Assembly: GCA_902475535.1 (NCBI GenBank)
Contig: CABRZR010000004.1
Span: 75,326 to 139,325 of the forward strand
Direction: 5' to 3'
From: QAMH01 sp900556425
GTDB lineage: Bacteria > Actinomycetota > Coriobacteriia > Coriobacteriales > QAMH01
DNA: 64,000 bases
Shown here in pieces: positions 25,371 through 34,459 of this stretch. The translations under genes were made by a program, and so were the position numbers. Below the pieces are notes generated by a model. It searched no databases. It worked only from the letters and a program-made list of their open reading frames with translations, and had not been told where the DNA came from. Numbering within the stretch: position 1 is the stretch's first letter; every line of letters starts with the position of its first letter.

Positions 25371-26573
25371 ATGCATATTCAGCTCGGCAATGTCGACGCA
25401 TGCGAGCTGTTATTCCTCATCGCCTTCGCAATCTGGATGGTTTTTCAGCTTCTTGGGGAAGCATTGGTGGGACCTCTTGTCTCTGGTTCCATTGAAAAGA
25501 CAGTTCGTTATGGCTGCATCGGCCTGCTCCTTTTCAGCGAATTAATCGGCGGCAGATACGATAAACGCACGATACTTTGGCTGGCATTCGCATGGATTCT
25601 TTGCATCGGCATGATTAACGCTGCGGAAGCCTACTACATCGATTGCATAATCTTTGCATTTTGTGCACGTAACGTTGCGATGAACAAGATCCTCAAAGTC
25701 GCATTTTGGAGTTCGACACTGGTTTGTGCCGGAGTAATCCTGTGCTCTCTTGTGGGTATCATTCCCAATTACATATTCACCGGCGGAGATCGCCAACGAT
25801 GGCTTCTCGGATTCCGATACATGCTCTTTCCCTCGATGATTGTCTTCAACATCACTTGTATCGTCATCCTCCTTAAACGATACGACTTCAGTTGGACGCA
25901 CGCCGCCGGTCTATTTATGGCAAACCTCGCAATCTACTTTGCGACAGACTCGCGTCTTTCCTTCTATCTCGCCGTAATCGCAATTATTGCCGGTCTTTGC
26001 TGTTCAAAACTTCCCAAAAACCGTCATGGCGCCGTAGCCATCCAAGGCCGCAACATCATTTACAGTAAACCCGTGAAATGGCTCGTGTTTCTTGCATTCC
26101 CTCTTTGCGCAGCGGCTATGCTCGCAGCTACGATTTTTTATACGCCAGATAATTCCATTCTGAACACGCTGAACGGCATTCTGGGCCGTCGTCTGGAATA
26201 CGGAAACGCAACCTTAAATACATATGGATTCACGCTCTTCGGACAAGAGATTCTGCAAATTGGTAACGGACTCGATGTATCCGGCGGCTCTTCAACCGTC
26301 GGCGCATACAACTACATCGACTCTCTTTATGTAAAACTTTTCGTTCAGATTGGCGTTATTCCTGCGCTGGTCTTCTTTGGAGCTTTTACCGCACTATGCA
26401 TCTGGGCTTACAAAAACCATGATTGGTTTCTTGTATCCATGCTCGTTATCCTCGCTATCCATTTCACCGTAGATGATCTGTCACTATTCCTCAGATACGA
26501 CATATTGTTACTCTACCTGTCACTTCCCATAGCAAACATTGTTGCAACCAAAAAATCAAAGGAGCTTACATGA
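25371..26573 (+). CDS. O-antigen/EPS polymerase-like membrane protein (Wzy-like)
   Basis: About 400 residues from ATG 25371 (AAGGGA just upstream); TTG 25335 is an in-frame alternative without SD. At least ten hydrophobic segments are visible, with a large loop near the C-terminus ('RRLEYGNATLNTYGFTLFG', then 'SYNY/DSLYVKLF'-like residues). This is the usual topology of Wzy/O-antigen ligase-like proteins, which have little sequence conservation. The position between Wzx and a Wzz-like gene supports the call. The stop overlaps the next start (ATGA). Confidence 0.7.
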   Translation: MHIQLGNVDACELLFLIAFAIWMVFQLLGEALVGPLVSGSIEKTVRYGCIGLLLFSELIGGRYDKRTILWLAFAWILCIGMINAAEAYYIDCIIFAFCARNVAMNKILKVAFWSSTLVCAGVILCSLVGIIPNYIFTGGDRQRWLLGFRYMLFPSMIVFNITCIVILLKRYDFSWTHAAGLFMANLAIYFATDSRLSFYLAVIAIIAGLCCSKLPKNRHGAVAIQGRNIIYSKPVKWLVFLAFPLCAAAMLAATIFYTPDNSILNTLNGILGRRLEYGNATLNTYGFTLFGQEILQIGNGLDVSGGSSTVGAYNYIDSLYVKLFVQIGVIPALVFFGAFTALCIWAYKNHDWFLVSMLVILAIHFTVDDLSLFLRYDILLLYLSLPIANIVATKKSKELT

Positions 26574-27127
26574 CGCTTCGTCAATTGCTTTCTCTTGTTC
26601 GTGCGCATTTGCTGCTGATCATTGTCATACCCATCTGCTTTGCACTAGCATCATGGGCAATTGTTTCGGTAGTGCCTAAAGACTACGTTGTGCAGAGTAC
26701 GGTATTGATACCTGTAAGCGAGCAAATGGCAGCAGCCGACAGAAACATGACGGCAGGACTTACCCGCGTCGCCAATGGCAGCGTGGCACACGCGGCACTG
26801 ATTAGTCGACACCCCGATATCGATGTAGATGAGCTGGTCATCGAAGCAACGAAGCCCGATGAGAGCGATGTCATAGTCATTGATGTTACCGGGGCTTCCC
26901 GCGAGGATGCAAGCGTCATCGCAAACGAGCTTGCATCATACATCTGTGATTACGCACTCAACACGCTCGATAAAGAGGGTGTCGAAATCATCAGTTACGC
27001 AAGCCCGGACACATCATCCGCAAGTCCAAGCCCTCTCAAATATGCAGTTGAATTTGCCGTGCTGGGATTGCTCGTGGCAATTGTGGTAATCATAATTCGC
27101 GCACAGAAAAGAAGCGATACCGTATAG
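26570..27127 (+). CDS. Chain-length determinant/Wzz-like protein (YveK type)
   Basis: 185 residues: an N-terminal membrane helix (about 14-35), an extracytoplasmic domain with 'DYVVQSTVLIPVSE', and a second helix near the C-terminus (about 155-178). This two-helix layout is that of short Wzz/CpsC proteins, which set polysaccharide chain length. There is no fused or adjacent BY-kinase. The start overlaps the polymerase-like gene by 4 bp (ATGA), so they are coupled. Confidence 0.75.
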   Translation: MTLRQLLSLVRAHLLLIIVIPICFALASWAIVSVVPKDYVVQSTVLIPVSEQMAAADRNMTAGLTRVANGSVAHAALISRHPDIDVDELVIEATKPDESDVIVIDVTGASREDASVIANELASYICDYALNTLDKEGVEIISYASPDTSSASPSPLKYAVEFAVLGLLVAIVVIIIRAQKRSDTV

Positions 27128-27152
27128 CGCCACGAAAGCGCATATAGTCTCT

Positions 27153-28028
27153 CTACTTTCCGCTCGCGTTCTTGCCAAACATAGCGCTAAAGGTCTCGAA
27201 GAACACCTTCAAATCAATCTTCGCACTGCGATTGCGCACATAAAAAAGCTCGAGGCTCTGACGCTCGCCGTCCTCGTACTTGGCATCATTGCGCGATACG
27301 GTCTGCCACCAGCCCGTGATGCCGGGCGTCACCGATAAGAACTCCACGACCGAATCATCGTAGGCTGCAAGCTCGTCAGGTTCGACGGGACGCGGACCGA
27401 TGACACTCATCTCGCCCGTAAGCACGTTCCAGAACTGAGGCAGCTCATCGAGCGAAGTCTTGCGCAAAAACTTGCCGATTTTCGTAATACGCGGATCGTT
27501 GTCGACTTTGTGCTCGGCTTCCCACTGCTTGAGTTGCTCGGGCGTAAGGTGCTTCTCGACATCGTCGGCCCCTGGCACCATCGAACGCAATTTGTAGATG
27601 TTCATGGGCACACCATAACGCCCGACGCGCTTGTGCTTATATATGGGCGATCCGGGATTATCGAGCCATATAAGACCGCATACGGCAAGTGTCGGGATGA
27701 AACAGGCAACAGACGCGCAGGCGGAAAACGCCACATCGAAGCCACGCTTAAGCACATGGTAGCGATACGTATCGTCTATGCCTGGAATAGGTTGACGCTG
27801 TACGGGATTGAGCACGATGTCAGTTCCGCGCGTCGCCTTGTCAAGCACGTTTTGTGCCTGGACACTTGTGACGTCAATGATTTCGTCGGGTGTTGGTTTG
27901 CCCTTGCGATCGCGCTTCCACGCGACGATTTGGCCCGCAGCAGCAACGGCAATCGAGGCACCCGCAAACACAGCTGCACCCGTCTTGAGGACCTTGCCCC
28001 AGCCTCCCCTATGTGCATTACGAGTCAT
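27153..28028 (-). CDS. Initiating sugar phosphate transferase (bacterial sugar transferase, WbaP/EpsL-like)
   Basis: 291 residues. The C-terminal ~200 residues form a polyprenyl-phosphate hexose-1-P transferase domain. Visible marks are 'KRGFDVAFSACASVACFIPT' (re-entrant helix), 'IYKHKRVGRYG', 'YKLRSMVPGADD', 'LRKTSLDELPQFWNVLTGEM' and 'IGPRPVEPDE'. It transfers a sugar phosphate from a UDP-sugar to undecaprenyl phosphate, the first step of the glycan pathway. The N-terminus has a single hydrophobic segment (about 15-32) in place of the multi-helix WbaP domain. ATG 28028 has GGGAGA 3-4 nt upstream. It converges with the Wzz-like gene. Confidence 0.9.
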   Translation of the reverse strand: MTRNAHRGGWGKVLKTGAAVFAGASIAVAAAGQIVAWKRDRKGKPTPDEIIDVTSVQAQNVLDKATRGTDIVLNPVQRQPIPGIDDTYRYHVLKRGFDVAFSACASVACFIPTLAVCGLIWLDNPGSPIYKHKRVGRYGVPMNIYKLRSMVPGADDVEKHLTPEQLKQWEAEHKVDNDPRITKIGKFLRKTSLDELPQFWNVLTGEMSVIGPRPVEPDELAAYDDSVVEFLSVTPGITGWWQTVSRNDAKYEDGERQSLELFYVRNRSAKIDLKVFFETFSAMFGKNASGK

Positions 28029-28120
28029 GCGTCTCCCGAATATCGAATGAAAGCATCTGCTGCATGGTACAGCAGAAAGCGGCCCTTTGGCACGTCGGAC
28101 TGTTACATGTACCTCAGCGG

Positions 28121-30031
28121 CTAAAGAGCCTCATTTGCCAAAGGCGTCATATCGATCTGCAGAGAGGTTTCTGCCTTGGGCGACGTCGTCACCGTGTAGC
28201 TGATGATCGTACTCTCCCCGCCGTTGATGCCCGTAATGCCGTACCAGACCTCGTTACCGTTATAACTTGCCTTGGTCATCTCGTCAGGACCAGGCGTGGT
28301 ATACCACTCGCCACCAAAGTAGCTCGAATCGAAGAAGTAGCCATTCGTCTGCATGTTCGAGATACTGCCACCTGCCGGCGCATAGAGATACACGTCCAAA
28401 TGCATGTCGCTCACGCTACGCTTGATGGCCGCCTCGCCGGTGATGTACCAGGACATATCGGAGGCAGCAGCGTCACTAAGCGTGTTGCTAAAGGTGACGG
28501 TGACGTCATAACTCATAGAGCCGTCGGCATTCTTGCGTCCGTCGCTTACCTGCGTATCCGCATCGAGATACCAGAAGCTCTTCGCGCCTGACGCGGCTCC
28601 AAAGTAGATACCCGCAACGGGTTCGGTTTCGCTCACGGAAGTCAAACCGGCTGCGCCAAGCTTGGTGACGATGGCCTCCTCCTCGGGATTGGCCATCCAG
28701 ATGTAGAAGCGGCGGTCATCAAGCGAGGTATTGACGACTTCGAGGAACTTTGCCAAGTCGACCTCGCCCAGATTGCCGAGCACCTGGTCAAGCGCCGCAC
28801 TGGCGACCTCGGCAAAGAACGCGTCCTGAATCTCGTTCTCATCGCCGTAACGCAAGTAGACTTCGTTCATGAGAATCTGCGCGGCATTGGTACCATCGAC
28901 AACCGTGCCATTGCTCGTGGTCACGCCTCCGGTGAGCGCGAGGATGCGCTGCAGAAAGACCGGATCGAGCATGACGATGCCATCGACCTCCGTGTTGCCG
29001 CTCGACTCCCAGATAGCCTTCTGGAGCTCGGCCACGCGCGGGAAGTTGGGAATGTAGCCAACGTCACGCATATCCATGCCCACGCGCTTGCCAAAGATCA
29101 GGAGTTCCTCATCGGTGAGGGGCAAGGCCGCCTCTCCGGTATCGGGGCGCGGGGCAGTCTCGCTCCCCACGAAATCGCCCATGCTCATCTTACCGTCCTC
29201 GACGGTCATGATGCCAAAGGACCCCGCCATGCCGCCGGTGGAGCGCGGCTCGGCATTGTTCGCGGCGATCACGAGGTAGTGGGCGGGCTCGCCATCGGCA
29301 CCGAGCATGCCGGGCAGCAGATGCGAGAGCTCGCTTGCGTACTCGGAGACGGTATCGAGCGTGCCGACCAGCCCCTTGACGGTCTGGACGGGCTCCTTGA
29401 GCTGGTCGAGGTGAGAATCGCCCATCTTGGCGACCTGCTCGGCGCAATCGTGAATCGTGGGATACTCGGCACCGAGCGGCGTGAGCATGTCCTCGACGGC
29501 CTGCACGTTGACGCCGCCATCGACCACGATGCCCGAAAGTCCCTCTGCGGGAAGCGCGTTGATAAGCGGCGTAACCGCCTTGGCGCATAGCATGTCCGCC
29601 ACGCTCGCAATCGTGCGCACCTGGGCGATATCGCTACCATAGACGGGAATGAGCGTGGCAGCGGCCCACAGAGGGCTGCTCACGTTGTCGTTGAGCTTCT
29701 TGGCGGTTGCCGAAAGCTCCGTCGCCGTTTTTCCAGCACCGATCTTATCGCCCTCCTTGAGCTGCGTGACGAGCGTCTTTCCCTGGTCCATGAGGACTTC
29801 GGCATCCGCCTTGGCATCCTTGGCGCTCATGGCAAGGGCCACGCCCGAACAGCCCAGGATGAGAATGACCGCCACGACGACCACGATGATGATGTTGCGA
29901 CGTTTGTGGTTCTTGGGGCGCCGCGCGCTGTGTCCGACGTAATTGCTCGCGTTGTACGCTGCCATATCCGACCGCAAGACGGGCTGCTGCCCACTGCGAC
30001 TGTGGTTACCGTGAGCGGAATACCTGACCAT
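28121..30031 (-). CDS. DUF4012-domain membrane-anchored extracellular protein
   Basis: About 636 residues from ATG 30031, chosen because GGGGAG lies 5 nt before it; in-frame ATG 30043 and GTG 30055 lack this. A short basic cytoplasmic tail and one membrane helix ('IIIVVVVAVILILGCSGVAL') precede a large outside domain. The segment 'YLVIAANNAEPRSTGGMAG' is the hallmark of DUF4012 proteins, which occur in actinobacterial and Gram-positive polysaccharide clusters. Some are distant relatives of LCP glycan ligases. A role in handling or attaching the glycan made by the neighbouring genes is inferred. Confidence 0.85.
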   Translation of the reverse strand: MVRYSAHGNHSRSGQQPVLRSDMAAYNASNYVGHSARRPKNHKRRNIIIVVVVAVILILGCSGVALAMSAKDAKADAEVLMDQGKTLVTQLKEGDKIGAGKTATELSATAKKLNDNVSSPLWAAATLIPVYGSDIAQVRTIASVADMLCAKAVTPLINALPAEGLSGIVVDGGVNVQAVEDMLTPLGAEYPTIHDCAEQVAKMGDSHLDQLKEPVQTVKGLVGTLDTVSEYASELSHLLPGMLGADGEPAHYLVIAANNAEPRSTGGMAGSFGIMTVEDGKMSMGDFVGSETAPRPDTGEAALPLTDEELLIFGKRVGMDMRDVGYIPNFPRVAELQKAIWESSGNTEVDGIVMLDPVFLQRILALTGGVTTSNGTVVDGTNAAQILMNEVYLRYGDENEIQDAFFAEVASAALDQVLGNLGEVDLAKFLEVVNTSLDDRRFYIWMANPEEEAIVTKLGAAGLTSVSETEPVAGIYFGAASGAKSFWYLDADTQVSDGRKNADGSMSYDVTVTFSNTLSDAAASDMSWYITGEAAIKRSVSDMHLDVYLYAPAGGSISNMQTNGYFFDSSYFGGEWYTTPGPDEMTKASYNGNEVWYGITGINGGESTIISYTVTTSPKAETSLQIDMTPLANEAL

Positions 30032-30180
30032 GATGCTCCCCATGTTCGAAATCACTGGTTATCGTGAGTTTTCATGACAAATGTCTGCTCATGATACCGC
30101 AAGAGCCCCAAAGGCACGGTTTCTCCACGCATTCTATGCGATACTAGGTTTACCAATCACCCGCGAGAGAAGGACGCACC

Positions 30181-30921
30181 ATGAGTGCCCAGTTACCCAA
30201 TGACGAAGAGGTCCTGCAATACATAGAGTCCATCCCCAACTTGCGCACGGAATGGGGCATTACGGGCTCGAAGAAGATGGCGACCATCACCTTCGTCTTG
30301 CTCAACATACTCCTCGTCGTGGTCATCATCGGGACGATCGCCTACTTCATGCTCGATGGGCAGCAGGCAAGTCATAACGTATCCGGCCTTCTCATCGTGC
30401 TCGTCCTCGCATATGCCGTAAGCGGCTTGCGTCACTTCCAGCTACGCGCCGAGCGCGCGGAGTTACCCAAGTACCGCAAGGCCCTCGCACGGGAGCTTAC
30501 CGGCAACCCCGAGACGGACTCCGAGGCGCAGGCGCGCGTCGAACGGAGCTTCAAGTGGGAGTCCATGCGCTACCGCTACATTGCGCGCATGCTCGGTATC
30601 GCGGGACTCGTCATCATCATGATCAACACGTATCAGGGCGCGACATACGACTTCGCGCGCATTCTCATCTTCGATGGTGCGATTCTCATCTACCTCACGG
30701 GCTCGCTCTGGAACAACTACGCCCTCAAGGCCGACATCCTCGAAATCACCCTCGAGGAGCGCTGTCGCGCCACCATCCGTTGGCAGACGGAGCATCCAGG
30801 CGAGGCACAGGAGGATGCAGAGGAAGAGACGCCGCAGACCCCGGTAGGCGAAGCGCCCAAAGAGCCTCCAGCCAACGATGACGCACATGGCAAGACCGGC
30901 AGCGGCACGTTTTCGGAGTAA
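30181..30921 (+). CDS. Hypothetical four-helix membrane protein
   Basis: 246 residues, not recognised as a named family. Two hydrophobic pairs (about 35-62 with 75-97, and about 133-155 with 160-182) flank a charged loop. The C-terminal ~45 residues are Glu/Pro-rich and probably disordered. ATG 30181 has AAGGA 7 nt upstream. It is divergent from the DUF4012 gene and convergent with the DUF2207 gene, with a 21-nt gap. No function is proposed. Confidence 0.7.
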   Translation: MSAQLPNDEEVLQYIESIPNLRTEWGITGSKKMATITFVLLNILLVVVIIGTIAYFMLDGQQASHNVSGLLIVLVLAYAVSGLRHFQLRAERAELPKYRKALARELTGNPETDSEAQARVERSFKWESMRYRYIARMLGIAGLVIIMINTYQGATYDFARILIFDGAILIYLTGSLWNNYALKADILEITLEERCRATIRWQTEHPGEAQEDAEEETPQTPVGEAPKEPPANDDAHGKTGSGTFSE

Positions 30922-30942
30922 TGGCGAGTCGCACGTGAAGCC

Positions 30943-32934
30943 CTAGCGCGAGAAGCCACCGCCTCCGCCGCCGAAACCGCCGCCTCCGCCCATCGAGAAG
31001 CCGCCTCCGCCGCCGAAGCTCCCGCCGCCGCCACCCTTGGCAGCGGCAATGATGCTCTGCGCCGAAGACATCGTGTTCTCGAACGCGTTGCCAAAGAAGT
31101 CCGTGCTCGCCGCACCGGCATGCATCGAAACGTAGGGGTTGTAGTACCACAGCATGCTGCCGACGAACACGTCGCTACTCCAAATGTCAGGCGCGACGCG
31201 GTTGAGGTCACTCACGACCTGGTCGGCAACACCAAACAGATACGCGTAGACAAGCAGCTCGCCCCATACCTTGGCATCCGTGGGTACGGCCTCGTCAAGT
31301 GCGGTGAAGTCCTTGAACCAGTGCTTGAGCGCCGTGCAGCGCGCGTAGATATCGACGGCCTCCTGGGAGCGCCGTGTCATGAAGAACGAGAACGCGAGCA
31401 GAGTCACGGCACCGGGAAGCAAGCCGATAACCGGCATGAAGTTCTCGATCGTGATGCTCACGAAGGCACCGAGCACGATGAGCCCGATTGACGCAATCTG
31501 AAACGCGCGCTTGCAACGCTCGCCCGTCCTCTCGAAAAAGCCGCGCCTGTCCACCTCGGCGCTGATGGTGCCCTGCCACAGCTGCATGGAGTTCACGTAG
31601 CTCTCAGCGTGGTCCTTGGCGTACGTCTCGATATCCTCAAGCGTGACGCTGCCGTACTGCACGCCAATCCTGTCGAAGACCAAGTCGAGCGCCTTGGTGT
31701 CAATGGCGTCGTGATTCACGTGGAGACGCTTCTCGGGGTTGAGACCGAGCCTATAGGTCACGTGCTCCTTGTCGCCCAGGATCTTGCGTTCCTCGATGCT
31801 CGTCTCGCGCGAGATGCTCACCACGCCGAGGTTGGAGAGATGCATGAGGACGGCAGTCAGATCATTGGCGTCGGGTTTGTTCCAGCGCCATAGGCGAGCG
31901 ATGACGGCAGGATTTGTCCCCTTCTCGGGCACGTCGCGCCAATACTCGTCCGTGAAGGTAGGTCTATGCTCGCGGCCGTAGCGGAAGAACAAGACGAGCG
32001 CGACGATGAGGCATGCGAGCGAGATACACAGGGGGATGACGAGCAGCAACACATCGATAATGCGACGAGTCTGCGCCTCGCGCTCCCATGCCTGCTCCTC
32101 CTCGAGCACCTGGGGAAGCCCGTCGTAGGCATGCGTTTGCTCGGCCGAGACCAACGGCGTCCAGCTTGCCGGGAAGGCGACGCGCATCTCGGCGAAGTCG
32201 CCCTCTTTCACGCGCGGGACGTCGAACTCGATGACGCCGGTGTCTTCGAAGCTCACCGAGCCGTTGATGTTGCCGTGAGCGAAGGCGTAGACGTTTTCGC
32301 CACCCGTGACGCTCTGACCTGCAGGCACGGGCAGGCGCACGAACGCATGCACGTCCTCGGTATCGACATCCCAGTTGGGAGCGACGAATTGCCAATACAG
32401 CACGCTCACGTCGTCATAGCGATTGACGGCGCCCGTGTAGGTGTAATCGAAGACGAAGGTCTTCCTCTCGTCTTCGGTCGTCGAGAACGCATAGACCGTG
32501 CGCTCGGCCACGTCGATGGAGTAGTAGCCACTCGGAGGGCCACCCGCCGTACGCCATGAGCCCTGGAACGGCACCTCGACGAGCTGCGTGGTGACGCCGT
32601 TCTCGTCGATGACCGACACGCCGTTGACGATGCCCGTGCCGCCGGGCGGCGGATCGAGCACCGCAGCGGTGAGCGTGTAGCGCCCGTCGAACTCATAGGT
32701 CCGCGCATCGACGACATGTAGCGAGCCATCCTCGCCAACGGTCGCATTGATGGTGTCGCTCGTGCACGCATGGCTCTTGGCGTGGGCACTCGTAGGCATG
32801 ATGCATGCGCACGCGACAAGCCAAAGCACACAGGCGACGATCAGCGCGCAACTGGGACAAATGGACAGGGCAAATGTCCCACTAACCTTAGTGGGACATT
32901 TGCCCTGTCCATTTGTCCCAGTTCGCGTCCGCAT
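30943..32934 (-). CDS. DUF2207-family membrane protein with Gly-rich tail
   Basis: 663 residues. A signal-peptide-like N-terminus is followed by the extracellular DUF2207 domain (about 60-290), a membrane helix ('VLLLVIPLCISLACLIVALV'), a cytoplasmic region, two further helices, and a low-complexity tail of GGGGGF/SMGG units. LemA plus DUF2207 pairs are common in Gram-positive bacteria; the function is unknown. ATG 32934 overlaps the lemA stop (TAATG). The 74-bp palindrome 32850-32923 lies wholly inside the first 29 codons, so part of the signal region is repeat-derived. No later start has an SD. Confidence 0.8.
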   Translation of the reverse strand: MRTRTGTNGQGKCPTKVSGTFALSICPSCALIVACVLWLVACACIMPTSAHAKSHACTSDTINATVGEDGSLHVVDARTYEFDGRYTLTAAVLDPPPGGTGIVNGVSVIDENGVTTQLVEVPFQGSWRTAGGPPSGYYSIDVAERTVYAFSTTEDERKTFVFDYTYTGAVNRYDDVSVLYWQFVAPNWDVDTEDVHAFVRLPVPAGQSVTGGENVYAFAHGNINGSVSFEDTGVIEFDVPRVKEGDFAEMRVAFPASWTPLVSAEQTHAYDGLPQVLEEEQAWEREAQTRRIIDVLLLVIPLCISLACLIVALVLFFRYGREHRPTFTDEYWRDVPEKGTNPAVIARLWRWNKPDANDLTAVLMHLSNLGVVSISRETSIEERKILGDKEHVTYRLGLNPEKRLHVNHDAIDTKALDLVFDRIGVQYGSVTLEDIETYAKDHAESYVNSMQLWQGTISAEVDRRGFFERTGERCKRAFQIASIGLIVLGAFVSITIENFMPVIGLLPGAVTLLAFSFFMTRRSQEAVDIYARCTALKHWFKDFTALDEAVPTDAKVWGELLVYAYLFGVADQVVSDLNRVAPDIWSSDVFVGSMLWYYNPYVSMHAGAASTDFFGNAFENTMSSAQSIIAAAKGGGGGSFGGGGGFSMGGGGGFGGGGGGFSR
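32850..32923. repeat. Perfect 36-bp inverted repeat with 2-nt loop inside a coding region
   Basis: Bases 32850-32885 are the exact reverse complement of 32888-32923, with CC between. The arms contain GGGACAAATGGACAGGG and share GGGACA/TGTCCC words with the intergenic palindrome at 45423-45520. It falls in codons 4-29 of the DUF2207 gene, encoding 'GTNGQGKCPTKVSGTFALSI' and a few flanking residues. Confidence 0.95.
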
Positions 32935-33500
32935 TACGAGAAGCTTACCTGCGGAGCGGTGGCTGCGGGAGCGGCCGCCTCGAAGAGCTCACGCTCCTTG
33001 AAACCGAACATGCCGGCGAAGATGACAGCCGGGAAGGTCTGGATGCCGTTGTTGTACTTCATGACGGTGTCGTTGTAGCTCTGACGCATGTAGCTGATCT
33101 TGTCCTCGGTCTCCGAGAGCTGGGCCTGGAGGTCGAGGAAGTTGGCAGAAGCCTTGAGGTCGGGGTAAGCCTCGCTCACGGCAAAGAGCGTCTTGAGGGC
33201 GCCCGTGAGCATGTTCTCGGCTTCGGCACGCGCCTCGGGCGTCGTGGCGTTCATCGCCGCGTTACGCGCCTGCGTCACGGCCTCGAGCGTGCCACTCTCG
33301 TGTGCCGCATAGCCCTTGACGGTCTCGACGAGGTTGGGAATGAGGTCGAGCCTGCGCTGAAGCTGCACGTCGATCTGCGCCCAAGCGTTATCGACGCGGT
33401 TGCGCATGCGCACGAGGTTGTTGTACATCCCGATGAGCGCGATGGCGAGAATGACGACGATTACGACGATGACGATGAGGGCAATGGTAAGTCCGCTCAT
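32934..33500 (-). CDS. lemA: LemA family membrane protein
   Basis: 188 residues from ATG 33500, with GGAAGGAG ideally placed 5 nt upstream. One N-terminal membrane helix (about 3-25) leads to the conserved 'NNLVRMRNRVDNAWAQIDVQ' and 'RRLDLIPNLVETVKGYAAHE' helices, 'EAYPDLKA' and 'YNDTVMKYN' that define LemA. The N-terminus is outside and the helical bundle inside; the biochemical role is unknown. It is coupled to the DUF2207 gene by a TAATG overlap. Confidence 0.95.
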   Translation of the reverse strand: MSGLTIALIVIVVIVVILAIALIGMYNNLVRMRNRVDNAWAQIDVQLQRRLDLIPNLVETVKGYAAHESGTLEAVTQARNAAMNATTPEARAEAENMLTGALKTLFAVSEAYPDLKASANFLDLQAQLSETEDKISYMRQSYNDTVMKYNNGIQTFPAVIFAGMFGFKERELFEAAAPAATAPQVSFS

Positions 33501-33576
33501 GGGGGCTCCTTCCGATGGAAGCGTTTCGTGCATTGTACCCAAAAGTTACCTTTGCATGTCGAAGCGGCGAGTTTTC

Positions 33577-33604
33577 TTGACATTGGACATGCACCATTTA
33601 CATT
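33577..33604 (+). promoter_or_regulatory. Candidate promoter of the suf operon
   Basis: A consensus -35 TTGACA (33577-33582) is followed after 16 nt by TACATT (33599-33604), a TANNNT-type -10. This predicts a start near 33611 and a leader of about 80 nt before sufC. GCATGTC (33554-33560) and GACATGC (33586-33592) form a 7-bp inverted repeat around the -35 box and could be an operator. No SufR or IscR gene is adjacent. Confidence 0.5.
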
Positions 33605-33691
33605 GAGCAGAAAAAGTTCCGCGAGCCTTCGCACGCATGGAACCGCAGCGAGGAAACATGAGAGGACCTCGCAGGAGAGATGGGAACACCT

Positions 33692-34450
33692 ATGAGCGAT
33701 GCACTATTGTCTGTCCGTGACCTGTCAGCTGGTGTTGACGGCAAAGAGATACTTCATTCGGTTGACCTCGATGTCGAGGAAGGCGGCGTTCACGTTCTGA
33801 TGGGCCCCAACGGCGCGGGCAAGTCCACGCTGGGCCACGTCATCATGGGCGAGCCGACCTACGACGTCACGGGCGGCACCATCATGTTCGGTGGCGAAGA
33901 CGTCACCGATCTCTCCCCTGACAAGCGCAGTCTCGCGGGCATGTTCCTCTCGTTCCAGGCTCCCGTCGAGATTCCCGGCGTGCCGCTGTCGAGCTTTCTG
34001 CGTGCCATCGCCTCGGCGCGCCCCGAACTCGACATGAAGCGCAAGGAGTTCCGCAAGCGCGTGCGCGAGCTTGCCGATGAGCTCGACATGGATCGCGCCT
34101 ACCTCGACCGCGAGTTGGGCGTGGGCTTCTCGGGCGGCGAGAAGAAGAAGGTCGAGATGCTGCAGCTTCTGCTGCTCAAGCCGCGTCTCGCCATCCTCGA
34201 CGAGGCCGACTCCGGCCTTGACGTCGATGCACTCTCCGTCGTCAGCCGCGGCATGGAGCTCTACCGTCGCGAATGCAACGGCACCCTACTCGTCATCACC
34301 CACAACACGCGCATCCTCGAGCATCTCGATGTCGACAAGGTGCATGTCATGGTGCGCGGCCGCATGGTCGCCGAAGGCGACGCGAGCATGATCGCTGATA
34401 TCGACACCAACGGATTCGAGCAGTTCGAGTCCCTCGCGCAGGCACGATAA
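33692..34450 (+). CDS. sufC: Fe-S cluster assembly ATPase SufC
   Basis: About 252 residues from ATG 33692 (MSDALLSVRDL); ATG 33680 is an in-frame alternative with AGGAG only 2 nt away. ABC ATPase motifs: Walker A GPNGAGKST, signature GFSGGEKKK, Walker B LAILDEADSGLDVDAL and the switch His in ITHNTR. SufC-specific features are 'FLSFQAPVEIPGV' and the signature starting with F. It drives the SufBCD scaffold in the cytoplasm. It is the first gene of the operon and is 9 nt from sufB. Confidence 0.95.
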   Translation: MSDALLSVRDLSAGVDGKEILHSVDLDVEEGGVHVLMGPNGAGKSTLGHVIMGEPTYDVTGGTIMFGGEDVTDLSPDKRSLAGMFLSFQAPVEIPGVPLSSFLRAIASARPELDMKRKEFRKRVRELADELDMDRAYLDRELGVGFSGGEKKKVEMLQLLLLKPRLAILDEADSGLDVDALSVVSRGMELYRRECNGTLLVITHNTRILEHLDVDKVHVMVRGRMVAEGDASMIADIDTNGFEQFESLAQAR

Positions 34451-34459
34451 GGGGCCGCC

